Below are positions 34,524 through 45,054 of a DNA stretch of 64,000 bases, one piece after another. Numbering within the stretch: position 1 is the first letter of the stretch; each line of letters starts with the position of its first letter. The stretch covers positions 84,135,071 to 84,199,070 of the forward strand of contig CATQJL010000001.1 of the NCBI GenBank assembly GCA_958299035.1, in the 5' to 3' direction. A model generated the notes under the pieces. The model had not been told where the DNA came from and ran no database searches. It saw only the letters and a program-made list of their open reading frames with translations. Both the position numbers and the translations under genes were made by a program. The DNA comes from Cylicocyclus nassatus. Its lineage: Eukaryota; Nematoda; Chromadorea; Rhabditida; Strongylidae.

Positions 34524-35636
34524 CAGGGTTGAGCAAGAGGTTAGGCACAGGTCCTTCAAAACGACCCCCCCCCCCCCCTGTGAAAGCCCCTAAACGACCC
34601 TCCACTTCACCTCCAAGTCCTCAGGGTGTTATATTTTGAAGAAGACCAGTCTTCACTACAGGTTTCTATTTTTTGAAAGCCTGTAAGCCCGATCTCTGCG
34701 ATTGCACAACCACATGCAACTTGACGGCAAGTTTTAGATCTAGATAGTCTTCTTTCAGAGCTGTAATTATCACAGGGGTAGAGTGTTTGGCTCCAAATTT
34801 TCAATATAGCAAGTAGAGGCTTTGCGCTCAATACTCATATCAAAAAAGGGGCGATTTTTGAATTTTGAAGGCAAGTTAAGAGGGTCAGGCGCAACCCCTC
34901 AAAAGCTCAGGCGGCCTGACCTTTTGAGGGATTGCGCCTGACCCCATTAACTTTATTTCCGAAGAAGCTTTTCTACCCAAGTTTTATGTGATTCGCTGGC
35001 TCAATCCTCGAAGATTCTACAGTAAGTGTTTGAGCTTGATTCGACTTGTTTCGGCCTTGTGCTAATCCGAGGAGTGGAAGCACTCAACGTGAAAAACGCG
35101 CCGGTTGGAACTTCGGCAGCACTTCTTACTTGACTGTTTGAAAGCGATATGAAGCCCGATTTGTAGCATAGACTTGTAGAGAACATTACTTTGTTATGAG
35201 AATACAAAAGCTGACTTTTCTCACTTCTGAAACCAAGTTGATCACGTTTGAAAATCACGCTTTTTAAACGTTGAGAAAAACTAGAAACTGCAGTAGGTAA
35301 TGGTTTGTAGAGCGCATAGAGGTAATTTGACATGCTGATTATGGAAATGATACCCATTTCACACAGCAAGCTTCCTTGTTTACCTCATATGTCAAGGTAA
35401 ATAAGAAGAAGATTTTAATTTTGGCTAAAACTTCCATTGTGTAAACAATCGTATGCTGTTTATGACCGTCATTCCTTCATGTAATCGCGATATTCACCGG
35501 ACCAACGCATTTCTTTTTCACCTTCGCAGTATCTCACCAACTTAACAAATTCGATTCTTAATTACGACCCCTCCCCTCAGTCTTACCCTCAATACGATTC
35601 CCCAGGTCGGGCGCGCCTGACCCCACGCTCAACCCT
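34524..35636. mobile_element. TIR element with 9-bp target duplication
   Basis: GATCATCAA occurs at 34515-34523 and again at 35637-35645, and the LINE reading continues across it. The element's ends are inverted copies of AGGGTTGAGC, extending roughly to GGT(C/T)AGGC(G/A)C. A 9-bp duplication is seen with Mutator-like elements, but no transposase is visible. Open frames inside (e.g. 35001-35369) show no domain. Confidence 0.7.
34886..34952. repeat. long hairpin GGTCAGGCGCAA
   Basis: GGGTCAGGCGCAA-CCCCTCAAAAG pairs with CTTTTGAGGGATTGCGCCTGACCC around a short loop. It lies within the TIR element, and part of the same word (GGCGCGCCTGACCCC) recurs at its right end (35609-35624), suggesting an internal repeat derived from the terminus. 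Confidence 0.7.
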
Positions 35637-36240
35637 GATCATCAATGTTGGAGTATCCATCAAACACGCTAAACCAATCAATATTTGACAATGCATCTTT
35701 TATGGATCTCAAGTCAGCTTTAGAGTAGTCGCGTATAGACGAATGCTCAGATATATCGTCATGACCAGTAGACAAGGCTATATTGAAAGACACTATATTA
35801 TGATCAGAGCTTGCCAAGGGGGGTTTCGAGTAGACATAGCTAAGGTTTCCAAAATGCCAATAAGTTGTTCATAAAGACAGACGTTTGACTGGGTGGCCGG
35901 TAGAGCAGTACGAATCGGTAAAATTATCGGCACCAAAGATAAGGTCAAAAGGAATCAGGTTCGTTGACACAAAGTGCCTCTGCTCGATAGCACGAAAAAC
36001 GAGATCATATCGGATCGTTACACGTACTCCTCCTCTTCTTTTTTTTGCGATCATTACGCAAAATTTTGTACGGAAGATCGCTCAAAATCTCTGCATCATT
36101 AATAAAACTACTAAACCATGATTCCGTCACAAAGACCATAGCCGATTTCTGAGTATGGAGTAGATGATGGAAATTAACAAGTTTGTTCACTTAACTTCTA
36201 GCATTCAGTAAAAGACAAGTAACCGAGGAAGAGTTTGAGC
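35629..36240 (-). pseudogene. LINE APE-type endonuclease
   Basis: Near 36220 'LLLNARS', a stop, then 'VNKLVNFHHLLHT' opens the domain. 'VFVTESWFS' carries the catalytic glutamate region, 'KKRRGGVRVTIR' follows after a frame change, and 'LIFGADNF' and 'SSDHNIVSFNI' supply the late D-x-N-like and SDH motifs. At least three frame changes and one stop make it non-functional. Confidence 0.75.
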
Positions 36241-36246
36241 ACGTAA

Positions 36247-36901
36247 TCAGTTTTTTTGCAGGCTTGCTTTGATGCTGGGAATGTCTGAGGCCTTCACAAC
36301 TTCGTCTCTATAGACTACGAAGACCTTGCCCCCACCGTGCTCTTTGCTATTTAGCTCCCTCGCTTGCTGACGCAGGGCCCGGTCGTGATCTCTTTCCTCG
36401 CGGGTCATAGACCTGCGGATGTAGATCTGATCACACGGCACTGTAGTAGAACTGCTGCGAAGGAAAGACACACTTGATCAGGCGCGGCCTGCTGCCCCCC
36501 GGTCTCCCCATCCTATAGATCTCTAGTGGTCTAGTTTTAATGTCCATTTTATCTAAAATGGACATCACTGAACTTTCAGTATGTGCCTGACGTTGAGACG
36601 CGAGAGCGTCATTCAATTCCGGCACTCCTGAAATTACAATAGACCGAGACCTTTTGTCTTGCTCGATGAGATCACCGGGGGCCGGCTTGATCAATTGGAT
36701 CAATCGATCCAGCAGCGGCAAGGCCTCCGGAGCCTTGCCTGCTAAGATAGAATGAAGTTGAGAAATCAACTTACCTTCATCGTCGTCCTGCGGCACCGAC
36801 TGACTAAGAATACCAGAAGAAGAGGCAGTAGAATCCACAATAATACCAGCACCAGTTTCCTTAGCTTTCTTCGAAGGAGCAGTACGACGCTGTGGCACCA
36901 T
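36247..36901 (-). pseudogene. LINE ORF1 (nucleic-acid-binding protein), one frameshift
   Basis: From the methionine at 36901 ('MVPQRRTAPSKKAKE') the frame runs through 'RSRSIVISGVPEL' and 'IYRMGRPGGSRPRLIKCVFP'. It then shifts near 36465 and continues as 'IYIRRSMTREERDHDRALRQ' to a stop at 36247. An RRM-like 'IVI-x-GVPE ... PR-l-IKV-FP' and the ERR-R-DR-L-x-x-x-R-E-L ending are typical of CR1/RTE-type ORF1 proteins. Only one frameshift is seen, so ORF1 has decayed less than ORF2. Confidence 0.7.
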
Positions 36902-36902
36902 A

Positions 36903-37696
36903 ACACGACCGCTCGCCGCCAACGCGTGATATCGATTTATATATATTATTATATATATAAAGGAGTAGGTCACGAAATACTGTTTAAATGATTTACTCAC
37001 AAGAAGTTGTTCCCGTTAACAACTGCAAATTCGGGACATTAAAAGATGAAAGTCAAAGCAGCGACTTCTTCGAGGCAATTACTACCTACCTTCTATGACG
37101 AGAGAAGACACTAGTGGTACTTCAAAAATCAGGGTAGTTGCGGCGACATTTTGAATTTCTTTGAAAGACTGCAATACTTTTACGTATGAATATTATGCTG
37201 AAAATTACAGTGAATATTCGTATTGTATTAGGGGGGACGGTGAAAGGGACAGCTAGCTTGATTTCCATTATATTTTGGAATTTTTTGTTTCCAGCAACAA
37301 CAAGCAGGCTGCAATAAGCATACAATAGCCGTACATAAGCGACCTTCTCCTGTTATTCTGGCAACGCGTTAAGACTTCCCTCCCACACCCCTCCGCGTGG
37401 CGCCGTGAAGAACTCAAACGCGCTGCTTTTAACGTAATGTCATAAAGCAAAGACATATCAATCAAAAGAGCTCCTCATTTTCTTTCAAATGGTTTATTGA
37501 ATATATAAATTTCCTGATATGTGTCAGTAGTTGATTGTTGTGCCGAAACCACTCAAATCTTTGAGTTTTTTTAGGAACATTCGAATACTCGACTATAAAT
37601 CATACGGGACGCAAATAAATTCCAAATCAACTTCACCGTTAACCTCACGGATAGGCGCATCTTCTGATATCATTAATAAATAATAAACGCCGTCTG
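36903..37696. other. no recognisable gene
   Basis: It starts with an AT dinucleotide-rich stretch (36935-36962) at the 5' side of the LINE. No coding signal was found. Confidence 0.4.
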
Positions 37697-37788
37697 TCTT
37701 TGTGTGTGTGTGTGTTGTGTGTGTTGTGTGCGTTGTGTGTGGGTTATGTGTGTGTTGTGTGTGTGTTTTGTGTGTGTGTCTGTCACGA
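37697..37788. repeat. imperfect (TG)n microsatellite
   Basis: About 90 bp of TGTG units with interrupted TTGTG steps. Confidence 0.9.
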
Positions 37789-38869
37789 AATTCATAGAGG
37801 GAGCTGCAGCCAAGCTATCAAGCTACAATCTTGCATAGCATACCGTACCAGCATGTAGGCCCATTGGCAAAACTAGGTCACAAATTCAGCTTTTTTGCAA
37901 AGTCCTGATTTGCCTGACAAGCAAATCTGCGCTCCAAGAATTTTAGCTCAAAAAGTGCTCAAAAAGTTTGCTTTTCTGCGAAAACAGCGCCAGAAAGTTG
38001 TGATCGCGTAGAGAGTCGATTTGGCAAGGTTTTACCTGAGAATCTGAAAAGATTTTTGCACGAAAATGAATAGCCCAAAATGACTATTATTTATATAACA
38101 ATTATCAAGCCGAAATAAGCTTAATAATCTATTTGAATTCGTATTTATTTCTTGGCAGAAAAGTTTTCTTTCTCAAAATTACCAATCTTACATAGAGATG
38201 CTTCAAGAATTAACAGATGTTTACATATCATTTATGATATACAGTCTCGCGCGGTGAGTTTCAAAATCATCATTTTGTGAGCATGAATATAGCATACGGA
38301 TAGCAGAGCCAGTGCGAACCTCCGCGAAGCGGAGGTGACGCACTACATACATGAAGCGGTAAATGTGGTAAATTGGTAAATTAAGCCAAGTCACTTAAAG
38401 GCAGTGGCTCGGCAAATCCTCGACCTGAAGTTTTCTCGCTTATCTGGGGTAATTCGACGCGATGATTTCGAAAATGCACCTTGGAAAGCACGAAAATGTC
38501 AAAAACAAGCATTTTCCAAGGGTTCTCATTTTGAATTTGAACGAGTGGACCACTCCCCGCCATGGTGAGAGACGTAGAGTCGCTGCGGGACCTTCATATT
38601 GAAAACATTGCGACATGCCACCTCTGGCGGTGGGAGGGGACCGCAAGCTCGTCCGAGCGCATGCGGCTTGCGCGCACTGGTTTAGGGGCAGTTTTCTGAA
38701 AGGGCAGCATGTGATGCGCTCGGACCTGCTCTGTTCTGATGTTTAAGATGCAAGCAACCTTTCATATCAAAATTTCGAAATGTTTGTTTTTGCCGAGCCA
38801 CTGCCTTTCAGTTAATTAAAATAAGTTGGTAAATTGTTAGTTAGTGTGCCCTCTACAGAAACTTACGTT
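37789..38869. other. no recognisable gene; inverted flank pair
   Basis: 'AAAGGCAGTGGCTCGGCAAA' at 38397-38416 is mirrored by 'TTTTGCCGAGCCACTGCCTTTC' at 38788-38809, so the intervening 370 bp may be a foldback or TIR element. It includes a GC-richer patch (38560-38710). No transposase is visible. Confidence 0.45.
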
Positions 38870-39010
38870 TGTCAATCGCTCACCGCCAAACTTTGCACAC
38901 ATACGTTCTTGACACCGGTTAGCCCCGTAGGCGTGGCGAAATTCTGGCTCATTTCATTGATTTATCGATTTTGAAGAGAAATGAATCCTTATCATTTTTA
39001 TCAAACCTCT
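38870..39010. repeat. eroded relative of the palindromic CTAGCTGG repeat
   Basis: 'CCAAACTTTGCACACATACG', '...CATTGATTTATCGATTTTGAAGAGAA' follow the arm order of the 25.4 kb copy (accaaacttggcacacatac, tcgattttatcgatttttt). A 'GACCGGGTATGTCAGCTAGTATAAT' end lies at about 39517-39541. Confidence 0.45.
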
Positions 39011-40700
39011 TCCAACTTTCCTGTAAACAATAGCGGTAGAACTCATTTTCATGTGATAAGGGAAATGCTAGAAATAGAACAGAAATGGGCAGGTATTGTG
39101 GGCTTCCATAGAGTGATGGAAGCATTGCGAGATGGATAGAAAAGCGACCGAATAGAGGACTGCACGATTAAGAGTGTTCTTCAACTCGCCTTCATCCCAC
39201 AATGCTTACAAGTGCAGTCGTGGAAGACGAGCAAACCTGATGGTTAGACTTTTGAAACCACTTAGGAATTCTAACAGAGATTTTGAAGTAGGAATAATAT
39301 ATAGAATTGTTACACTATTTCTGCCATATAATCTGTATCTTATAATCAACTACAGAGCTTTTACAATGTGGTTTCATCTAAAACACTTGACACTTCTTTT
39401 AAAAATCACTGTAAAATCAACTCCAAAATTCGATTAATTATAAGTTCGCAAATGAAGCATTCATGGGTCATAGACAGTGATAATGCTACCGAATTATAGA
39501 AAGATCCCTGGCATGACCGGGTATGTCAGCTAGTATAATATATGTGAAGGCCAAGGAGTGATGAAGAGGTGACTGTTCTGCCAAGACATGCTTTTAAGTG
39601 CTCGTCCTCATCTTTTTTCTTGAGCTGTCATGGTTACTATTAGATGCAAAGTTTGGTCATCAAGTATGAGCACTGCGTGTATGCCAATAGGGGCGATTTT
39701 TGTTGCCAGGTAAACACCAGCTAGCGCATTTTTGGTATTTTTTGATGTTCTAAAAACGTCAGATTTCTATCAAGATATATGTATGTGCTTCCCATGGATT
39801 GCTCAATCGTATTATTCTGGAATAAATTTGAAACTTTAGTGTTGGGGTAAAAAACTTGTGAAAATGCCACTATTGGCGTGTTGGTTAATATTTCAATTAA
39901 CTTTTTACACCTGGTCAAACTGAGCAAGTGGTAGATTTAGAAGGTAAGCTAGAGCTAGCCACTTTCTCTGGTTTACTTGAAAGACTCTCTCAGCTTTCTA
40001 AACTGGGTGAACTGGTGACCTCTGTAGAAATCGCGCCCCTTGACTGTCTCCGTCTAACACTAATGCGACTATGGTGTCTTGCTAAACTTGTCCTGTAAAT
40101 TTTATCATTTCTTATAATGTCCCTAACAGATTGATTTGATAAATAAGTAATAAACAGTTGGAAAAAGTAAGCTCCGACTATCCTTTATCAACTAAACTTG
40201 CTCGCTTGTATGGATATTTAGGGCTTTGCCAGATCGTGAAGATCGACGAGTCTGCGAAAATGCTCAATGCCCACTTAACCGTATTTATAAAATCGCTTCT
40301 GATGATTGAAAGCTTACATCTGATACCAGAAAGATTTGACAGGACAAAGAAAACCAAGAAGCCAAACGTAGCAATGGCTTCCACTCATCGACCTTTACCA
40401 TCCCCTGTACGCTTGTTTGGTTTTTTCTTGAATGACCCCATTCTTCTCCCAACCCTTTTACATGTTTCCAAACAAGATGTCTGCAGTTTCCTCCGCGCTT
40501 TCGTAACTTTTCAAAAGAAGCTACAATTCTTTTTAGCTGTGGCGGAGTGGTCTTCCTCCATCTTACTCCACCTGAGTTTAGTCTTTCGGTATAAGTCTAG
40601 TTTGAATCATTACCACTAGACCACCCAAAGTGGTGGGCGTAGAGACCTCAACATTCACCTTCTTGCAAGTTTTCCTCGCTTTGAGATACATCCTGCCAAA
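39011..40700. other. no supported gene
   Basis: The longest plus-strand open frame is 153 codons at 40158-40619. It is open by composition, with overlapping open frames on the other strand and no motif, signal peptide or splice pattern. Nothing else is recognisable. Confidence 0.35.
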
Positions 40701-41430
40701 TGGCGTCAACCTCTAGGTCTTTACTGATTCACTCACAATAGCCAACAGCGGCGCGTAGGGCAGTTGCTCCTTATTATATTGATTTGTAAAAAGAAATGTT
40801 CTTTAGCAGCTTATGCTTTTCTCAAAATATTGGTTTGTGGTACTCGTACTGCGGTTGCTTCTTGAAGTGACGGTCTCTGAGCGACTTTTAAGGTGCTCGA
40901 AATTATTGGTTCGAAGGTTTGTAAGGTAATTTCCTCTCAAAATATCGGTCCGAATGCAGCCCTGAGGGCAGTCTTCTTTCGGAGTGACTGTTCGTAAGCG
41001 TCCAATAGGTTTGCTTTCAAAATATTAGTTTAAGAAGGTCATAAAGCAGTTTTTTGGAAAACATGCTTGAAAAATTCAGCTCGATAGCAGCCCAAAAGGC
41101 AGTCATTCTTCAAATTAATGCTCTGTAAGGTGCCCATAGGATACCTTACAATGATTTTAGGTTCGCAGAGGCCCGCGGGACAGTTTTTATTTGTTTTGTT
41201 TGTCTGTCTGTAAGCACTTCATATGTCTTCCCTGCAGGTTTACAGGGGGGGGGGCAGTAGACAGATCCCAATAAAAACCATTTGCAGGCGTTTGAAGGGC
41301 AGTGTTCTCCCAAAATGCCAGTCCGTAGGTAATAGCATGAAAGTCTTTTTTCTTGAGATAATGTTCTGTACTCGCTCTGGAGGCAGTTCATGGAGCATGT
41401 TTTTTTTATAGTGGCCTGTAGGCGTCATGT
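40700..41430. repeat. degenerate minisatellite, unit about 75 bp
   Basis: Successive units share 'CAAAATAT(T/C)GGT', a guanine-rich 'GGGCAGT' core and a following 'CTT(C/T)' stretch. GGGCAGT or GGCAGT-like cores fall near 40752, 40966, 41046 (AAGCAGT), 41098, 41251, 41297 and 41379. Spacing and sequence drift widely, so the array is old. It holds an eight-G run at 41246-41253. Confidence 0.5.
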
Positions 41431-41539
41431 AGGGCGTGCAAAAACAATATTTATCGCCACCAAATCGAGAACAAAGGCATTTTGAGAGTTGAGATGATGC
41501 CAGTGCTTTTATCCACTCAGATTACTCTGGTACCAATTT

Positions 41540-41642
41540 AGCGGCCCCGGGGTAGACGGCTTGGATGGTCCAGGGGCGGAGATCGAACCTGGATGCGATC
41601 TGGTCAAGCGGCGCCTCATACCACTACGCCACTCGTCCCCTC
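41540..41642 (-). repeat. tRNA-derived SINE head
   Basis: On the minus strand 'GAGTGGCGTAGTGGTATGAG' resembles a tRNA A box, and 'GGTTCGATCTC' 30-40 nt later resembles a B box. The flanking arms do not pair into a proper acceptor stem, so this is a SINE head or tRNA relic rather than a working tRNA. Confidence 0.5.
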
Positions 41643-43208
41643 AAGAGCATTGACTTGATGATCGGCTGGCTTCCGCAAGTCATTGTAAAAGTCCTGCACG
41701 CATTCACCTGCCTTCTCGACTATGATGTAGTATGCGTTCGAAGCATACCCGCAGAAGACATTGAAGACCGAATCCTTTATTCCATCCTTAAGATGAGTGT
41801 AAAATACATCGTCGTTTTGAGATTTGACTGCTTTTGAGGTGACTTTCAAAAAAGAACGGAGAAGGGAGTCAAAAGTTATCGATTAATCAGTTTCATGTTG
41901 CCCAAAACAAAATATTTTGATAAGATAGCACAGTAAGAATTATGGTTTTTCGGAAAAAGGGATTTTGTTTTAATGATATCCATCATAACTTGACATCTGG
42001 CTTGAAGAGCTCCTCTATGACAAATTTTCTATAGCAGGAGTAAAGAGAAACTTTTTAAAAAATTTTTTCGAATATCTGTAAGGCCTAACGCATACCTCTC
42101 GCAATTTCGCTGCGCAATCTGGCACTACAGCGACTCTTCATGACTGGTCGTAAGCGCGCTTTGTATGGGCCAAACTTAAAGCTTTTGCTATAGCTTAAGG
42201 AAGCTACGCGTCTATTCATTTTAGACCTGCGCATAGCTAGTTTCTATACATCTGGCAACCGCTAAGCCGCGGATCTAGCGATTTGACAAAATCGCGCGAG
42301 ATATGCTTTAGGCCTGAAGAGGGGATTTGGATAATAAGGAGTGGTATTCGTGAAAATTTCTTTCCTATTAGTGAAGTTTGACAGAACTCTCAAGAATTAT
42401 TGAATATTATAAAGTTCTTCGCTTTTTTCTGACCTGTGAAACTACGCCGTCAAATGTCATCTCCGTACTTCCTGAGTTTAGACTTTGTCTTATGCACAAC
42501 TACAAAGAGGCACACTGGTAGAAGAAGCCGATCGTTGATCCACCCCGATGAAGTTGTTAGTGGTGCACTAATTTTTTCGTATCATGATCTATATCTTCAA
42601 GGGACGAGCGAGAGGGGGCGGGGGGAAAAAAAGGCACGCACTATTCTGTGGTAACGAAAAACTACAGAAGAAGCCTTCGACGACTAAAGTTAATTCTGTT
42701 AGGAAGGATGCAGAAATTTTAGTAACATACTCTTTCCATTTTCTATCTGCCTATGCTTCAACATCTCTACTCCTTCACTGATTGTGCAAGAAAGAATTCG
42801 AATAATTGAGATTCAAATGTTGATCATTCTGTGCACTGTTGCTGACGTTGTAACGATATCGGATGCAAAGTTGCAACGTTGGAGCTCAGCGCTGTGTTGC
42901 AACCAAAAAATGCGTTCTTTGGACGTAGGGTGACAGCGTAATTGAGTTTCGCTTTCATGAGAGTCCACAGCTTTTTCTTCCCTCCCTCCCCCATTTTAAT
43001 CGTATCGCTCGCAGTATGTCTTGAAACATCACGAAGGAATCGGTTAAGTTGAGGAGGAACTAAGCGGAATTTCGTCTGTAGAAGAAGTATTAGACTTTCT
43101 CAGCGCATCCATGCTAAATGGAAGTCATGAGTAAAAGCACTAAAACCATTATCATATCTAGCATACTGTCACGTTTGTAAGATCTCACTCTGCTCTGTAC
43201 TTAAAAGT
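41643..43208. other. no recognisable gene
   Basis: Open frames at 41565-41837, 42436-42654 and 42584-42781 (+) have no domain content. Small G-rich runs lie near 42612-42622. Confidence 0.35.
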
Positions 43209-43560
43209 AAAATAAGATTAGTCAAGGTGGTCTTTTGATATGATAGATACTGCTTCGAAAGATATGAAACGCTGATTCCAAATATACGTTTCTTATCTGC
43301 AGGGGGTCCCGCGTAGGCTAAATTACTCGTAACATTTTTTCTACATCTGGCATAATTTTCGGGTTGTTCTGTGCAATGAAGATTCTTGTTTGTAACATAT
43401 CTCTGCCACTTCGGAACGCTAGAAAAGAGATTTTACACTAATCATGCAATGAATTTTTTGCCCATAAAAACAAAACTCCTTGCTCAGAAACCCGCAGCAG
43501 ATACGGTATATATGGAATTAGCGTTCCGTACTTCTCAAGTCAATATACGACTAACCTTTC
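43209..43560. repeat. palindromic element, CGCTGATTCCA family, copy 2
   Basis: The left arm holds 'GAAACGCTGATTCCAAATATA' and 'TTATCTGCAGGGGG'. The right arm holds 'CCCGCAGCAGATA' and 'ATATGGAATTAGCGTTCCGTA' as reverse complements. The pattern matches the 52.4 kb copy. Confidence 0.6.
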
Positions 43561-43897
43561 TTCCTCATTTGACGTTTCCTCGAACTTTTTCAAACAAAGC
43601 AATGGCGGGCAAGTTTAAGCCCACCAAATGTCCATAAATAATTGATGATGTTAGGCACAGCGGCTAACCAATCTGATTGCTATCAACTTTCCCTCCTCCT
43701 TTTCCCTTAAAAAACTAACCAAGTAAACCCGCATGCACTAATAATTTCTAAGTTCTCACCATTTTTCTTGATTTGCTCTCGTAGGAAATGTTTGCCCTGC
43801 ACATTTAATATAGTCAGAGGGTCCCTTAAAAGAACCAAAAAGTGAGGAAAACTCATCATTGCTTCTATACTGCTAATACAACAATGATATTAAGTCG
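43561..43897. other. no recognisable gene
   Basis: AT-rich spacer between two palindromes. Confidence 0.4.
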
Positions 43898-44240
43898 TTA
43901 AAGGTAGCGTCCAGGCAAATCTATGGGGCTCTCACGTGACCTGCCCAAGTGGCAGCTCAGGTAGTGCTCTAACGGTTGAGATATTCGCCTCGAAACTAGA
44001 CTCCGGGATCGTATTTCGCATGGATTCATGGCGCAACCCATGGGTCCTCGCGCGAAACTGATAAATTGCGCTATGAATCCATGCTAGATACGATCCCGAG
44101 GTCCAGTTTCGAGGCGAATATCTCAACCGTTAGTGCATTATCTGAGCTGCCGGTTGGGCAGTGGCTTAGGTAGGACCCCAAAATTACTATCCACGTGAGA
44201 GTTCCATATGTCGAGATTTGCCTGCACGCTGCCTTTAAGG
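43898..44240. repeat. palindromic element (342 bp)
   Basis: 'AAAGGTAGCGTCCAGGCAAA' at the left end is mirrored at the right end (TTTGCCTG-CACGCTGCCTTT). 'GGTTGAGATATTCGCCTCGA' is mirrored by 'TCGAGGCGAATATCTCAACC', and 'CGCATGGATTCATGGCGCAA' by 'TTGCGCTATGAATCCATGC'. The spacer is about 25 bp. The arms keep about 85-90% identity by eye. Confidence 0.8.
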
Positions 44241-44840
44241 AAATAATGACGCTTTTCAATTTTTGCTATGCTGGCCATTCTCAAGAACGCACGAGGGGCA
44301 CAGTTCGATACAACAAAGCAAGGTATTCAAACTCTCACTTATGCTTATAAATATGAAAGAAGTGATGCCGGAAGTTTAAGTAGAATATGTGCTTCACACA
44401 TCACACTTCCCCTGTTTGGAGTCAAATTATGCATCTGATTGATGAGAAGCGAACTTGTAACTGGCTCACTTCTCAGGCAAACATGGGGTACCCTTCGGGA
44501 ACCATTTTATGTGCAGCCACATTTGCAATAAAAGTGAATTATTGTGATCGGAACTCTATAGCGAGCACATATAAGAGAATGACAAAGTGTAAAAATAAAA
44601 ATTTCGATTGTTGACTATATCCACATGATGATGAGCAGTCAAAAGCAGAAGCAATCGATCAAAAGAGCTTGTAAAAATTGAATGCTTTGCATTGTTGTCC
44701 ATCAACTTCTTATAGCTTTGGGCTAGAAACTGTCAATTTTCAAGATTTATATTGAATTTTCACTATTGAAACACTCGCTGATTCAGCGCTCTCGCAGCTG
44801 CCAGTGAAAATTGAAATGGAAATGTGTATTGTAATAAGAC
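44241..44840. other. upstream DNA of secreted paralogue 3
   Basis: No gene. 44540-44650 is the counterpart of 28910-28990 upstream of secreted paralogue 2. Confidence 0.4.
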
Positions 44841-44859
44841 ATGCATTAGTGAATCTGCA
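44841..44859 (+). promoter_or_regulatory. conserved upstream element of the secreted genes
   Basis: This is the second copy of ATGCATTAGTGAATCTGCA, identical to 31162-31180. Confidence 0.45.
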
Positions 44860-45015
44860 TAGTTTGTAATCTAAACTTGTAGAATTGTTTTGCGCAATTT
44901 TTATCACCGCTATATTCAATTAGAAGCAATATAAAATTATTGAAATTGATAGCCTTCTACTTTTCTGCTTTTTAAGTGCCTGCTCACAACTATTCTTTAG
45001 TTTGATTAAGTATTC

Positions 45016-45027
45016 AGCGCTATAAAA
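45016..45027 (+). promoter_or_regulatory. TATA box with CAGCGC lead
   Basis: AGCGCTATAAAA, 27 nt before the ATG, identical to the box at 31277-31288. Confidence 0.65.
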
Positions 45028-45054
45028 GCTCAGATAAAATGGAAAACTTTTGTT

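Larger units (their letters stand above)
32173..36902 (-). mobile_element. CR1-type LINE, broken, with two nested DNA transposons
   Basis: Read on the minus strand, the order is ORF1 (36902-36247), endonuclease (36240-35629), linker and reverse transcriptase (34605-33355), and the C-terminal part of the reverse transcriptase (32540-32176). Two younger insertions split it: 34524-35636 with a 9-bp target duplication, and 32541-33352 with a TA duplication. ORF1 type, the APE-like endonuclease ending in SDH, and the 'AAYADDVK' box fit the CR1/jockey group. Stop codons and frameshifts are frequent. The 3' end is missing where it meets the mariner fragment. Confidence 0.8.

Noticed and set aside
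34607..34831. Cysteine-containing minus-strand frame as a secreted-protein paralogue
   Set aside because: No signal peptide, wrong cysteine spacing, and it lies inside a transposon.
35001..35369. 122-codon minus-strand open frame inside the LINE region
   Set aside because: It lies within the 9-bp-duplication transposon inserted in the LINE and has no LINE or transposase motif.
40158..40619. 153-codon open frame on the plus strand
   Set aside because: No domain, signal peptide or splice context. The opposite strand is also open over part of it. Length alone is not enough in this composition.
41540..41642. Functional tRNA gene
   Set aside because: The B-box and A-box words are present but the acceptor and T stems do not pair, so it is listed as a SINE-like relic.
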